A stretch of 18,458 nt of DNA. Source: HXMU1420-2 sp040830545 (GTDB lineage Bacteria > Pseudomonadota > Alphaproteobacteria > Rhodobacterales > Rhodobacteraceae). The translations under genes were made by a program, and so were the position numbers. Position 1 is the stretch's first letter, and every line of letters starts with the position of its first letter. The notes beneath the pieces are model-generated. The model worked only from the letters and a program-made list of their open reading frames with translations. It ran no database searches and was not told the DNA's origin. Of this stretch, positions 1 through 6,923 are shown one piece after another. The stretch covers positions 1 through 18,458 of the forward strand of contig JBFOMB010000177.1 of assembly GCA_040830545.1 (NCBI GenBank), in the 5' to 3' direction.

Positions 1-152
1 AGGGCCGCACGCTGGAACGGCTGCGTGCCCGTCGCGCGACGCTCGCCATTGGGTTTGCGTTTGATGCGCAGGAGGCGGATGAACTGCCACTGGAACCCAC
101 CGATCAGCCGCTGGATATGCTGGTAACAGAAAGCCGCGTGCTCACGTTCTGA
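1..152 (+). CDS. 5-formyltetrahydrofolate cyclo-ligase, C-terminal end (partial)
   Basis: Only the last 49 residues are present; the reading frame starts at base 3 and ends in TGA at 150-152. The peptide contains a GRTLERL segment, a GFAFDAQ strand and LDMLVTESRV near the end. These match the C-terminal half of the 5-FTHF cyclo-ligase family, where a G-Y-Y-D-R-T-L loop is followed by 'GLAFD.Q...LP.E..D..LD.VVTE'. The enzyme is cytosolic and uses ATP to convert 5-formyl-THF to 5,10-methenyl-THF, salvaging folate. The YmdB-like and EamA genes downstream are, as I recall, frequent neighbours of this gene in Rhodobacterales. The nucleotide-binding and catalytic N-terminal part lies outside the window, so the call rests on a short tail and on context. 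Confidence 0.72.
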   Translation, partial: GRTLERLRARRATLAIGFAFDAQEADELPLEPTDQPLDMLVTESRVLTF

Positions 153-310
153 CACATAAACGTGATTGGAAAATTCCGGCGGCGCGGGCTTAGCGCGGTT
201 CGCCGCATTACAAGCATGCATTTGCACATTTTGGCGTCATCCAGCTCGTGAGCCGAGGCGTAGAGGGATCATGCGTCACACGGCGCACCACCCATTTACT
301 GGAGAAACAC

Positions 311-793
311 ATGATCCGCAGAGCTTTCCTCGCCCTTACCACCGCAACCGCCATGGCCGTCGCGGCCCCCGCACTGGCTGGAGGCAAACAGGACATCGTT
401 GACACCGCCGTTGGCGCGGGCAGCTTTGGCACGCTGGTTGCCGCAGTCCAGGCCGCTGGCCTGGTTGATACGTTAAAGGGGGATGGCCCGTTCACCGTCT
501 TTGCTCCCACCGATGAAGCTTTTGCTGCGCTTCCCGCCGGTACGGTTGAAACCCTGCTGAAGCCCGAGAACAAGGACCAACTGGTTGCGGTCCTGACCTA
601 TCACGTGGTCCCGGGGAAGGTGATGAGCACCGACCTCAGCGACGGTATGAAGGCTGCAACCGCGCAGGGCGGCAAGGTCACCATCGGCACCGAAGGCGGC
701 GTTACGGTGAATGACGCGAACGTCGTGACCGCAGACATCTCGGCCACCAATGGCGTGATCCACGTGATCGACAAGGTCATCCTGCCGAACTAA
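311..793 (+). CDS. Secreted fasciclin (FAS1) domain protein
   Basis: A 160-residue protein with a Sec-type signal peptide: RR near the N-terminus, a hydrophobic core, and an A-L-A cleavage site around residue 23. One FAS1 domain fills the rest. Visible landmarks are the H1 box FTVFAPTDEAF (residues 61-71), the Tyr-His pair at 97-98 (LTYHVVPG), and the H2 box near 144-158 (ATNGVIHVIDKVILP). The ATG at 311 is chosen because GGAG lies at 301-304 with 6-nt spacing and the signal peptide starts there; a longer frame from 248 would bury the signal. FAS1 proteins are periplasmic or extracellular adhesion/surface proteins; bacterial single-domain forms are poorly characterised. The gene sits alone between the folate ligase and the YmdB-like gene and ends in a strong hairpin, so it is probably its own transcript. 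Confidence 0.93.
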   Translation: MIRRAFLALTTATAMAVAAPALAGGKQDIVDTAVGAGSFGTLVAAVQAAGLVDTLKGDGPFTVFAPTDEAFAALPAGTVETLLKPENKDQLVAVLTYHVVPGKVMSTDLSDGMKAATAQGGKVTIGTEGGVTVNDANVVTADISATNGVIHVIDKVILPN

Positions 794-803
794 GCTGCAC
801 CCT

Positions 804-834
804 GGCAACGCGGCCCCACCCCCGCCGCGTTGCC
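804..834 (+). terminator. GC-rich hairpin after the fasciclin gene
   Basis: A perfect 11-bp stem (GGCAACGCGGC at 804-814 pairs with GCCGCGTTGCC at 824-834) with a 9-nt C-rich loop starts 10 bases after the fasciclin stop. It is followed by a pyrimidine-rich stretch without a true T-run. Position and stem strength suggest an intrinsic or assisted terminator for the fasciclin transcript. Confidence 0.6.
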
Positions 835-842
835 ACTTCTCC

Positions 843-926
843 CCTTCATTGTTCTCAAAGTACTCTGGGGGAGGCTCGCCTTTTGCGAGCCGGGGGCAAC
901 GCCCCCAACCCCGCGCCGAAGGCGCG
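843..926. repeat. Hairpin-cluster extragenic element (three tandem stem-loops)
   Basis: A lead sequence (TTCATTGTTCTCAAAGTACTC, from about 845) is followed by three consecutive perfect stem-loops: GGCTCGC/GCGAGCC (873-879 with 885-891), GGGGGC/GCCCCC (892-897 with 901-906, loop AAC), and CGCGCC/GGCGCG (912-917 with 921-926, loop GAA). No convincing gene covers it. From memory, similar 'GTTCTCAAA.TACTC...' segments followed by G/C hairpins recur between genes in Rhodobacteraceae. That would make this a dispersed extragenic palindromic element, but only one copy is visible here. Confidence 0.5.
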
Positions 927-1042
927 CCCGTCGGATCGCGTCAGCGATACGAAACAAACTCTCCTTGCAATCATCGGCAATTTTGCAATCGACGCGCACA
1001 ACCGCTCTTGTGCCGCGCCCGCACGAGTTCTACCCACGGCAT

Positions 1043-1855
1043 ATGAGAATATTGTTCCTAGGTGATGTCATGGGCCGCGCGGGCAGGGATGCCGTGGCCG
1101 AACGCCTGCCAGCCCTGCGTGCAGACTGGCGGCTGGATTTTGTTGTGGTGAATGGGGAAAACGCCACGGGCGGCATGGGGCTCAGCGGGGACCACGCGAA
1201 AAAGCTGCTGGAGGCCGGAGCGGATTGCGTGACGCTCGGCGATCACGCGTTTGATCAGAAGGACATGTTGCGCTTCATCGAAGATGAACCACGCATCCTG
1301 CGGCCCATGAACTATGCCACCGGTGCGCCGGGGCGGGGGTATCGCCTGTTTGACGCGCCGGGTGGGCGCAAGGTTCTGGTGGCGCAGGTGCTGGGACAAG
1401 TGTTCATGAAGCGGGCCTTTGACAATCCGTTTTCAACGCTGGAGCCGGTGTTCAAAAGCTTTCCCCGCGGTGGTAGGGCGCAGGCGGTGCTGGTGGACGT
1501 GCATTGCGAGGCGACATCGGAAAAGATGGCCATGGGGCACTACTGTGATGGCAAGGCCAGCCTAGTGGTCGGCACGCACACCCATGTGCCCACGGCGGAC
1601 ACGATGATCCTGCCCGGTGGCACGGGGTTCCAAAGCGATGCGGGCATGTGTGGCGATTATCATTCCGTCATTGGCATGGAAAAGGGCGAACCGATGCGTC
1701 GGTTCGTGACCGGCATGTCCAAGGGCAGGTTCACCCCGGCACTGGGTGACGTGACCCTGTCCGGCGTCTACATCGAAACCGACGACCGCACCGGTGCGGC
1801 CACACGGATCGCGCAGATCCGGGTCGGGGGCCACCTGCCGGAGGCGACGCCCTGA
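1043..1855 (+). CDS. YmdB-like metallophosphoesterase (TIGR00282-type)
   Basis: A 270-residue cytosolic phosphoesterase of the family that includes Bacillus YmdB, a 2',3'-cyclic-nucleotide phosphodiesterase. The start MRILFLGDVMGRAGRD is the family N-terminus and carries the first metal ligand (Asp8). Further landmarks are NGEN (residues 37-40), LGDH (65-68), VDVHCEATSE (151-160) and GTHTHVPTAD (177-186), all binuclear-metal motifs. Length matches the usual ~265 residues. The ATG at 1043 is chosen on homology; no clear Shine-Dalgarno precedes it, and the longer frame from 830 would run through the hairpin element. At position 67 many relatives have Asn (GNH), while this one has Asp (GDH). The gene overlaps the EamA gene by 4 bases if that gene starts at CTG. 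Confidence 0.9.
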   Translation: MRILFLGDVMGRAGRDAVAERLPALRADWRLDFVVVNGENATGGMGLSGDHAKKLLEAGADCVTLGDHAFDQKDMLRFIEDEPRILRPMNYATGAPGRGYRLFDAPGGRKVLVAQVLGQVFMKRAFDNPFSTLEPVFKSFPRGGRAQAVLVDVHCEATSEKMAMGHYCDGKASLVVGTHTHVPTADTMILPGGTGFQSDAGMCGDYHSVIGMEKGEPMRRFVTGMSKGRFTPALGDVTLSGVYIETDDRTGAATRIAQIRVGGHLPEATP

Positions 1856-2772
1856 GCCGGGCAGACATCATCAAGTACAGCGTCATCCTGTGCCTGCTGG
1901 GCGCAGGTTGGGGCTTGACGCAACCGCTGAGCAAGATTGCGGTCAGCACAGGATATGGTCATTTCGGGCTGGTGTTCTGGCAATTGGCGATTGGTGCGAT
2001 CTTCCTGACCTTTGTCGGGATCGTCCTGCGCAAACCGTTTCCGCGCGGCGGGCCAGCATTGCGCCTCTGTGTGCTGATTGCTCTGATCGGAACGATCATC
2101 CCCAACAGCGCATCGTACATGGCGTTGTTCCACATTCCGGCAGGCATACAATCGGTGTTGATGTCACTGGTCCCGCTGGTCGCATTTCCTATAGCCATCG
2201 GTCTTGGGTTGGAGGCGTTTCATTGGCGACGCGCGCTGGGACTTTTGTGCGGATTGGCAGGGGTACTGATCCTCATTGCACCACAGGTCAGCCTGCCGGG
2301 GGCCGGGACCTTGCCGTGGATCGCTGTCACGATGATTGCGGTCGTGCTGTATGCATTTGAAGGGAACTACGTGGCCAAGTGGGGGACAGCCGGTCTGGAC
2401 GCCATTCAGGTGCTGTGGGGGGCGTCGGTGATCGGCGCGGTGTTGGCTTTGCCACTGGCATTGGGCAGCTGGCAGTTTATAGCGCCCTGGCCGATCGGTC
2501 CGGTAGAGTGGGCTCTGATCGCGGTGTCGGTGATCCATGCCATTGTTTACACAGGATATGTTTGGTTGGTTGGCCGCGCCGGGTCCGTATTTGCTGCGCA
2601 GGTCGGGTATCCGGTTACAGCTGCTGGCGTGGTCTGGGCCATGCTGATCCTGTCGGAACGCTACACGTCTTACTTCTGGGTCGCAGCTGCATTGATCCTG
2701 GTCGGGGTGTTTCTTGTGCAGCCACGCGGTCAAGTGGACCTTGAAAGCGCGGTTCAACCGGAGAACACTTGA
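1852..2772 (+). CDS. EamA/DMT-family inner-membrane permease (probable CTG start)
   Basis: A hydrophobic protein of about 306 residues with roughly ten predicted membrane segments arranged as two EamA repeats. The first repeat begins IIKYSVILCLLGAGWG. It should be a drug/metabolite-superfamily exporter; substrate unknown. There is no ATG, GTG or TTG in frame ahead of the first membrane helix. The first in-frame TTG (1915) would cut that helix in half. The CTG at 1852 overlaps the preceding stop as CTGA and has GGAGG at 1840-1844 with 7-nt spacing, so I place the start there. It is probably co-transcribed with the metallophosphoesterase. A short 7-bp inverted repeat (TGAAACC/GGTTTCA, 2770-2790) straddles its stop codon. 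Confidence 0.88.
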   Translation: MSRADIIKYSVILCLLGAGWGLTQPLSKIAVSTGYGHFGLVFWQLAIGAIFLTFVGIVLRKPFPRGGPALRLCVLIALIGTIIPNSASYMALFHIPAGIQSVLMSLVPLVAFPIAIGLGLEAFHWRRALGLLCGLAGVLILIAPQVSLPGAGTLPWIAVTMIAVVLYAFEGNYVAKWGTAGLDAIQVLWGASVIGAVLALPLALGSWQFIAPWPIGPVEWALIAVSVIHAIVYTGYVWLVGRAGSVFAAQVGYPVTAAGVVWAMLILSERYTSYFWVAAALILVGVFLVQPRGQVDLESAVQPENT

Positions 2773-2832
2773 AACCGGCAACAGGTTTCAGGACCCTCAA
2801 ATGCGAACACGACATCCAATGACGCGGATTAC

Positions 2833-4608
2833 ATGACCTTGATGTCCCCGGATATCCTGCCTGCGGTGCTGACCCTTGCTGTGGTGCTGGTCATGTTCGC
2901 GATGTTCCTGCGCGAACTTTACCCGCCCGAAGTGGTCGCGCTGATCGGCGTGTCGATTCTGCTGGTTTCGGGTGTTTTGCCCTATGACGCGGCGCTGGCG
3001 GTGTTTTCGAACCCGGCGCCCTGGACGATTGCAGCCATGTTCATCGTGATGGGCGCATTGGTGCGCACCGGCGCGCTGGAATGGTTCACCCGCGCGGCAG
3101 AGGCGCAGGCCGGGACGCGACCGGGGCTGGCCATTGCGTCACTGATGTTGCTGGTGGTGATCGCTTCGGCCTTTGTGAACAACACGCCCGTCGTGCTGGT
3201 GATGATCCCCGTGTTCACGCAACTGGCGCGCAAGATCGGAGTTTCTGCGTCCAAGGTTCTGATCCCGCTGAGCTATGCGGCGATCCTGGGTGGGACGCTG
3301 ACGTTGATCGGGACCTCGACCAACCTGCTGGTGGATGGGGTCGCGCGGGCCGGGGGGCTGGCCCCGTTTTCCATTTTCGAAGTTACACCGTTGGCCATTT
3401 TTCTTGTTATCTGGGGTGCGATTTACCTGCGGTTTGTGGCACCACGACTGTTGCGAGATCGGGACAGCATGGCGGATTTGCTGAGCGACCGGTCCAAGAT
3501 GAAGTTTTTTACCGAGGCGGTCATTCCCCCTGAAAGCAATCTGGTCGGGCGGGAAGTTCTGGGCGTGCAGTTGTTCAAGCGACCGGGCGTGCGGCTGATT
3601 GACGTGATCCGGGGCGATCAGTCATTGCGCCGCGCGTTGCAGGGGGTTGAGTTGCAGGTGGGTGACCGGGTAGTGCTGCGCACGCGGATCACCGAGTTGC
3701 TGAGCCTTCAGCGCAACAAGTCCCTGAAACGGGTGGATCAGGTATCTGCCGTGGAAACCACAACGGTTGAGGTGCTGATCACACCGGGTTGTCGCATGGT
3801 TGGGCGAACGCTAGGCAGCTTGCGACTGCGGCGGCGATACGGCGTCTACGTGCTGGCCGTGCATCGGCGCAATCAGAACATCGGGCGGCAACTGGACGAT
3901 CTGATCGTGAAAGTGGGGGATACCCTGTTGCTGGAAGGGGCCCCGGCGGATGTTCAGCGGTTGGCGGCGGACATGGACTTGGTCGATGTCTCGCACCCGA
4001 CCGAACGCGCGTATCGGCGCAGCCATGCGCCGGTCGCCCTTGGTGCGTTGATCGCCTTGGTTGCGCTGGCCGGGATCGGCTTTGCTCCCATTCTGCTGTT
4101 GGCCGTACTGGCCGTGGCGGTGGTGCTGCTGACCCGCTGCATCGACGCGGACGAAGCGTTTTCCTTTGTCGAGGGGCGATTGCTGGCCTTGATCCTGTCG
4201 ATGCTGGCGATTGGCGCGGCGCTGGAGGCGTCTGGTGCCGTGGCATTGATCGCTGGCGCACTGGCCCCATGGCTCACCTATTTGCCGCCATTCTTGTTGG
4301 TTTGGGCGGTGTATTTGTTGACCTCTGTCCTGACGGAACTGGTATCGAACAATGCGGTTGCCGTGGTGCTGACACCGATTGCCATTGGCCTGGGCGTTGA
4401 AATGGGTGTTGACCCGCGCCCATTGGTGGTGGCGGTGATGGTTGCGGCCTCGGCCAGTTTTGCCACGCCGATAGGATATCAGACGAACATGATGGTCTAT
4501 GGCCCGGGCGGGTACCGGTTCAGCGACTTCTTACGTGTGGGGATTCCGTTGAACCTGTCGGTGGGTTTGATCGCCTCGGCCCTGATCCCGATTTTCTGGC
4601 CCCTATAG
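2833..4608 (+). CDS. SLC13/DASS-type permease with two RCK_C (TrkA-C) domains
   Basis: A 591-residue inner-membrane transporter. The N-terminal membrane half (residues ~1-205) carries the signature loop AFVNNTPVV and the IGTSTNLLVDG motif. Residues ~219-300 and ~309-386 are two soluble RCK_C/TrkA-C domains, each ending in a '..VGDRVVL' or '..VGDTLLL' strand. The C-terminal membrane half repeats the signature (ELVSNNAVAVVLTP; ATPIGYQTNMMVYGPGG). This architecture is typical of Na+-coupled anion permeases annotated as SLC13 family (sulfate, dicarboxylates and others); the substrate cannot be read from sequence. The start is uncertain: ATG 2833 and ATG 2842 are both possible and neither has a good Shine-Dalgarno. 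It follows the EamA gene by 60 bases on the same strand and may be read through from it. Confidence 0.92.
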   Translation: MTLMSPDILPAVLTLAVVLVMFAMFLRELYPPEVVALIGVSILLVSGVLPYDAALAVFSNPAPWTIAAMFIVMGALVRTGALEWFTRAAEAQAGTRPGLAIASLMLLVVIASAFVNNTPVVLVMIPVFTQLARKIGVSASKVLIPLSYAAILGGTLTLIGTSTNLLVDGVARAGGLAPFSIFEVTPLAIFLVIWGAIYLRFVAPRLLRDRDSMADLLSDRSKMKFFTEAVIPPESNLVGREVLGVQLFKRPGVRLIDVIRGDQSLRRALQGVELQVGDRVVLRTRITELLSLQRNKSLKRVDQVSAVETTTVEVLITPGCRMVGRTLGSLRLRRRYGVYVLAVHRRNQNIGRQLDDLIVKVGDTLLLEGAPADVQRLAADMDLVDVSHPTERAYRRSHAPVALGALIALVALAGIGFAPILLLAVLAVAVVLLTRCIDADEAFSFVEGRLLALILSMLAIGAALEASGAVALIAGALAPWLTYLPPFLLVWAVYLLTSVLTELVSNNAVAVVLTPIAIGLGVEMGVDPRPLVVAVMVAASASFATPIGYQTNMMVYGPGGYRFSDFLRVGIPLNLSVGLIASALIPIFWPL

Positions 4609-4618
4609 CTGTAGCGAC

Positions 4619-4647
4619 TGGCGGAAATTCGCCAATCACATGTTTTT
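4619..4647 (+). terminator. Possible weak terminator after the SLC13 permease
   Basis: TGGCG at 4619-4623 pairs with CGCCA at 4630-4634 around a 6-nt loop, and a run of five T follows at 4643-4647, eight bases past the stem. The stem is short and the T-run displaced, so this is only a candidate. Confidence 0.3.
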
Positions 4648-4700
4648 GCTTCACTTTATTGGCATGCCACCAAATGGCAATTGCGCAGTTGGTAATTCAC

Positions 4701-4728
4701 CTGATAACTATGATGGCCAAGTTATCAG
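4701..4728. promoter_or_regulatory. 9-bp inverted repeat (operator candidate) with an internal -10-like hexamer
   Basis: CTGATAACT (4701-4709) and AGTTATCAG (4720-4728) form a perfect 9-bp inverted repeat separated by 10 bases. A TATGAT hexamer (4709-4714), one mismatch from the TATAAT consensus, lies in the spacer. The site is about 60 bases before the ATG of the LytTR gene. No convincing -35 box is seen at 16-18 bp. A 10-bp palindrome TGGCATGCCA also occurs upstream at 4660-4669. An operator or promoter role is inferred from position and symmetry only. Confidence 0.4.
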
Positions 4729-4788
4729 TGGGCGTTTGGATTGGCAGCGTGTCGAGCCTTTGAGACGCCGTTAAATCACGGACGGGGT

Positions 4789-5655
4789 ATGTCCAAAAGC
4801 GAACCAGAAAACTCTGGACAGACTGCCCGTGTCTTGCTCTTGACCGGGAAAGTTGTCGAGTTTGAAATTGGCGAACTAGACGGGCTGCTGCGCAGCAGTC
4901 GCGTGCTGCTGTTTGTTGCGCTCAGCGTGATCTTCATCGCAACGGTGAAGCCGGTGTTTTTCGCCAATCTCGCCGAATTTGACGCGCGGGTGTTCTATTG
5001 GGGTGTTTCTGCCGGTCTTTACATTCTGTTGATCCCGTTTTGGGCCTGGGGGGTGAGGCAGGTCTGGCCGCGCCTGTTTGCGTTTCCAATTCCGCTGATT
5101 TTGGCGACCGCACCGCTGGTGTGTGCGTTGACGTTGTTTTCAGGGTACTTGCCCGACCTCCTTCCGGGATGGGTGCCCAGTAATGATGGCCCGGCGTCAT
5201 GGCAGAAATGTCTGCGAAATGTGTTGATTGCGCATGTGATCGAGACCGTTGTCTTGGTGCGTTTCCTACCGCTTTTGAGGTTGCAGCGAATGGTGCAGGG
5301 CGGGGAAATTCCAGTAGAGGTTCCTGCAGGTGAAGTTGAGCCTGTAGCAGTGGTGTTGTCCGGTCAGTCCTTGCCGCTGGCGGAGATTCGCAGCGTACGA
5401 TCCGATGAACACTATTTGGTGCTGAATATGCAGGGACGCGAAGAGCGCGTTCGGGCGCGAATGGCAGATTTTCTGGCGCAGGTTCCCGAGGACAGTGGGG
5501 TTCAGACGCACCGGTCGCATTGGGTCGCGCGTGGCGAGGTCGGCGTGCTGGGTCGGGATGTTTTGCGGACGCGCTCCGGAGAGGAGATTCCCGTATCCCG
5601 CCGCCGTTGGAACGACATCCAAGCGTGGCGCGCGCAGTATCTGGATCAGGAGTGA
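4789..5655 (+). CDS. Membrane-anchored LytTR-domain DNA-binding regulator
   Basis: A 288-residue protein with four predicted membrane helices (about 38-56, 68-89, 98-120, 143-163), a linker, and a C-terminal LytTR DNA-binding domain (about 193-282). Visible LytTR features are LPLAEIRSVRSDEHYL, a HRSHWV segment at 241-246, and a final IPVSRRRW strand. There is no receiver domain and no kinase partner next to it, so it is probably a one-component regulator that senses something at the membrane. Its regulon is unknown; autoregulation via the upstream inverted repeat is possible. The ATG at 4789 is preceded by ACGGGGT; a TTG at 4741 would give a 16-residue extension without homology features, so the shorter form is preferred. 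Confidence 0.88.
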   Translation: MSKSEPENSGQTARVLLLTGKVVEFEIGELDGLLRSSRVLLFVALSVIFIATVKPVFFANLAEFDARVFYWGVSAGLYILLIPFWAWGVRQVWPRLFAFPIPLILATAPLVCALTLFSGYLPDLLPGWVPSNDGPASWQKCLRNVLIAHVIETVVLVRFLPLLRLQRMVQGGEIPVEVPAGEVEPVAVVLSGQSLPLAEIRSVRSDEHYLVLNMQGREERVRARMADFLAQVPEDSGVQTHRSHWVARGEVGVLGRDVLRTRSGEEIPVSRRRWNDIQAWRAQYLDQE

Positions 5656-5657
5656 CA

Positions 5658-5683
5658 CGCGTCCGAGGCATGCCCCGGACGCG
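5658..5683. terminator. Bidirectional hairpin between convergent genes
   Basis: CGCGTCCG at 5658-5665 pairs with CGGACGCG at 5676-5683, an 8-bp perfect stem with a 10-nt loop. It occupies most of the 36 bases between the stop of the LytTR gene and the stop of the convergent amidinotransferase gene. It has no T-run on either strand, but position and symmetry fit a shared terminator. Confidence 0.55.
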
Positions 5684-5691
5684 GAACAGGT

Positions 5692-6813
5692 TCAGAGATG
5701 CGGAAAATAATCCTCGCATCCGCCTTCGCGATAGACGTCAGCGGTGCAGCAATGCAATCCGCCGCCAAAGGCATAAGCGTCGCGCAGTTCGACCTCGACC
5801 ACTTCCATACCTAGCTTGTCCATCTGCTCGGCTTGGTAGACCTCGGATTTCTCTACGCAGACGGTTTTCGGGTCCAGAACCAACACGTTCATGCTGAGCC
5901 AGACTGACGAATAGCACAATGGTGGGGGCGTGTTGTGCGCCGGCTGGGCGGCATCGACGATGTCCCAGCCGTTTTTCTCAAACATCTCGCGCTGTTCACT
6001 TGGCAGGCGGCGCTGCGGGTTGTTCAGGATCAGACCGGGGCGCAAGGGCGTGAAAGTTGCGTCGATGTGGATCGGGTAAGGGTCGCCCGGGAAGTTCACC
6101 GCGTGCACGCGGTGGTCGGGGAAGTGACGGCGAATCCACTCGATCCCCTTGAGGTTGGTCGTGAACCCGTGCTGCACCACCAAATCGCGACCAAAGCGCA
6201 GGACATCCGCGGCGTCGAACAACGGTTCTTCTTCGGTTGTGACAAAGAACTTTTCCGCCGCCCATTGCAGGCGCTTTTCCACGCCGATTTTGTCGCTGAG
6301 GTAATCGGGATGGTAGTCCGCATCGGTGAGGCGGGGTTTTGGCGCGGCCTCGTGCCGGAAATTGGGGTCTTCGTCCCAGTATTGCTGCATCAACGGGCGG
6401 TAGTTCAGGTATTCGAACCACCGGCAGCGATAGGACATGGTCGCCTCAAGGATTTCGCTGCCAACGGTTAGCAGCACATCGCGGGGCGGCATGCAGCCGA
6501 ACTGGCTGTCGGTGTGGAAATCGGGCGTGGTTGCTGGCAGGGAATGGTCGATGGGCGTTGGGCGGTCCACCCGGATGCCACGTGCCTGAAGTTGCGCTGC
6601 GAAATTGTCCAGGAGCTCGTTCGCGCGGTCGATGGTTTCTTGCGGTCGGCGACCCCATTGGCCGCGCATGTCGCTGTCTTCGGGCACCTTGGCGTCTAGC
6701 GCGGGTTCCTCGGGTGGAATGTGGCAATCGTCAGCGCGGCCGACAATGACATGGCGAAGCGGGTCCCATTCGTTCCACGAGCTAACGATGGTTTTTGTCT
6801 GTGTCTCAATCAT
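5692..6813 (-). CDS. Arginine:glycine amidinotransferase-family enzyme
   Basis: A 373-residue enzyme strongly resembling animal AGAT (glycine amidinotransferase) and its bacterial relatives. The family transfers the amidino group of L-arginine to an amine acceptor (glycine in AGAT, giving guanidinoacetate and ornithine). Expected active-site positions are visible: Asp in FDAAD (residue 200), His in PIHIDATF (249) and the nucleophilic Cys in GGGLHCC (355). GIEWIRRH, NPQR and WLSMNVLVLD are also shared. The residue after the catalytic Cys is a second Cys where the animal enzyme has Trp. The acceptor is not certain: glycine, another amine or an inosamine-type amine are possible. The start at 6813 is conservative; an upstream in-frame ATG at 6864 would add 17 residues. 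Neither has a clear ribosome site. The gene diverges from the TPM gene across 110 bp. Confidence 0.9.
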   Translation of the reverse strand: MIETQTKTIVSSWNEWDPLRHVIVGRADDCHIPPEEPALDAKVPEDSDMRGQWGRRPQETIDRANELLDNFAAQLQARGIRVDRPTPIDHSLPATTPDFHTDSQFGCMPPRDVLLTVGSEILEATMSYRCRWFEYLNYRPLMQQYWDEDPNFRHEAAPKPRLTDADYHPDYLSDKIGVEKRLQWAAEKFFVTTEEEPLFDAADVLRFGRDLVVQHGFTTNLKGIEWIRRHFPDHRVHAVNFPGDPYPIHIDATFTPLRPGLILNNPQRRLPSEQREMFEKNGWDIVDAAQPAHNTPPPLCYSSVWLSMNVLVLDPKTVCVEKSEVYQAEQMDKLGMEVVEVELRDAYAFGGGLHCCTADVYREGGCEDYFPHL

Positions 6814-6923
6814 GGCCGTTTTGGTAGCGGCGTGGGTGAGACGCGACAAGTTCAGAAGCGACATTTGTCGGTTCAAACGGAACGGGTTAGGGTCGCGGCA
6901 TTTGGAAGAGAAGGACGTTGCCC

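Noticed and set aside
195..206. Small GCGG-TTCG-CCGC stem-loop between the folate ligase and fasciclin genes
   Set aside because: Only 4 bp of stem; could be chance in GC-rich sequence, so not called as a terminator.
830..1042. 71-residue N-terminal extension of the YmdB-like frame
   Set aside because: It translates the terminator and hairpin element into Arg-rich sequence; family members start at MRILFLGD.
2164..2781. 205-codon minus-strand frame over the EamA gene
   Set aside because: It lies entirely opposite a clear ten-helix permease and lacks family motifs.
4687..4697. LytTR-type binding half-site (CAGTTGGT-like) before the LytTR gene
   Set aside because: Only one approximate copy is seen; the expected second direct repeat about a helical turn or two away is missing.
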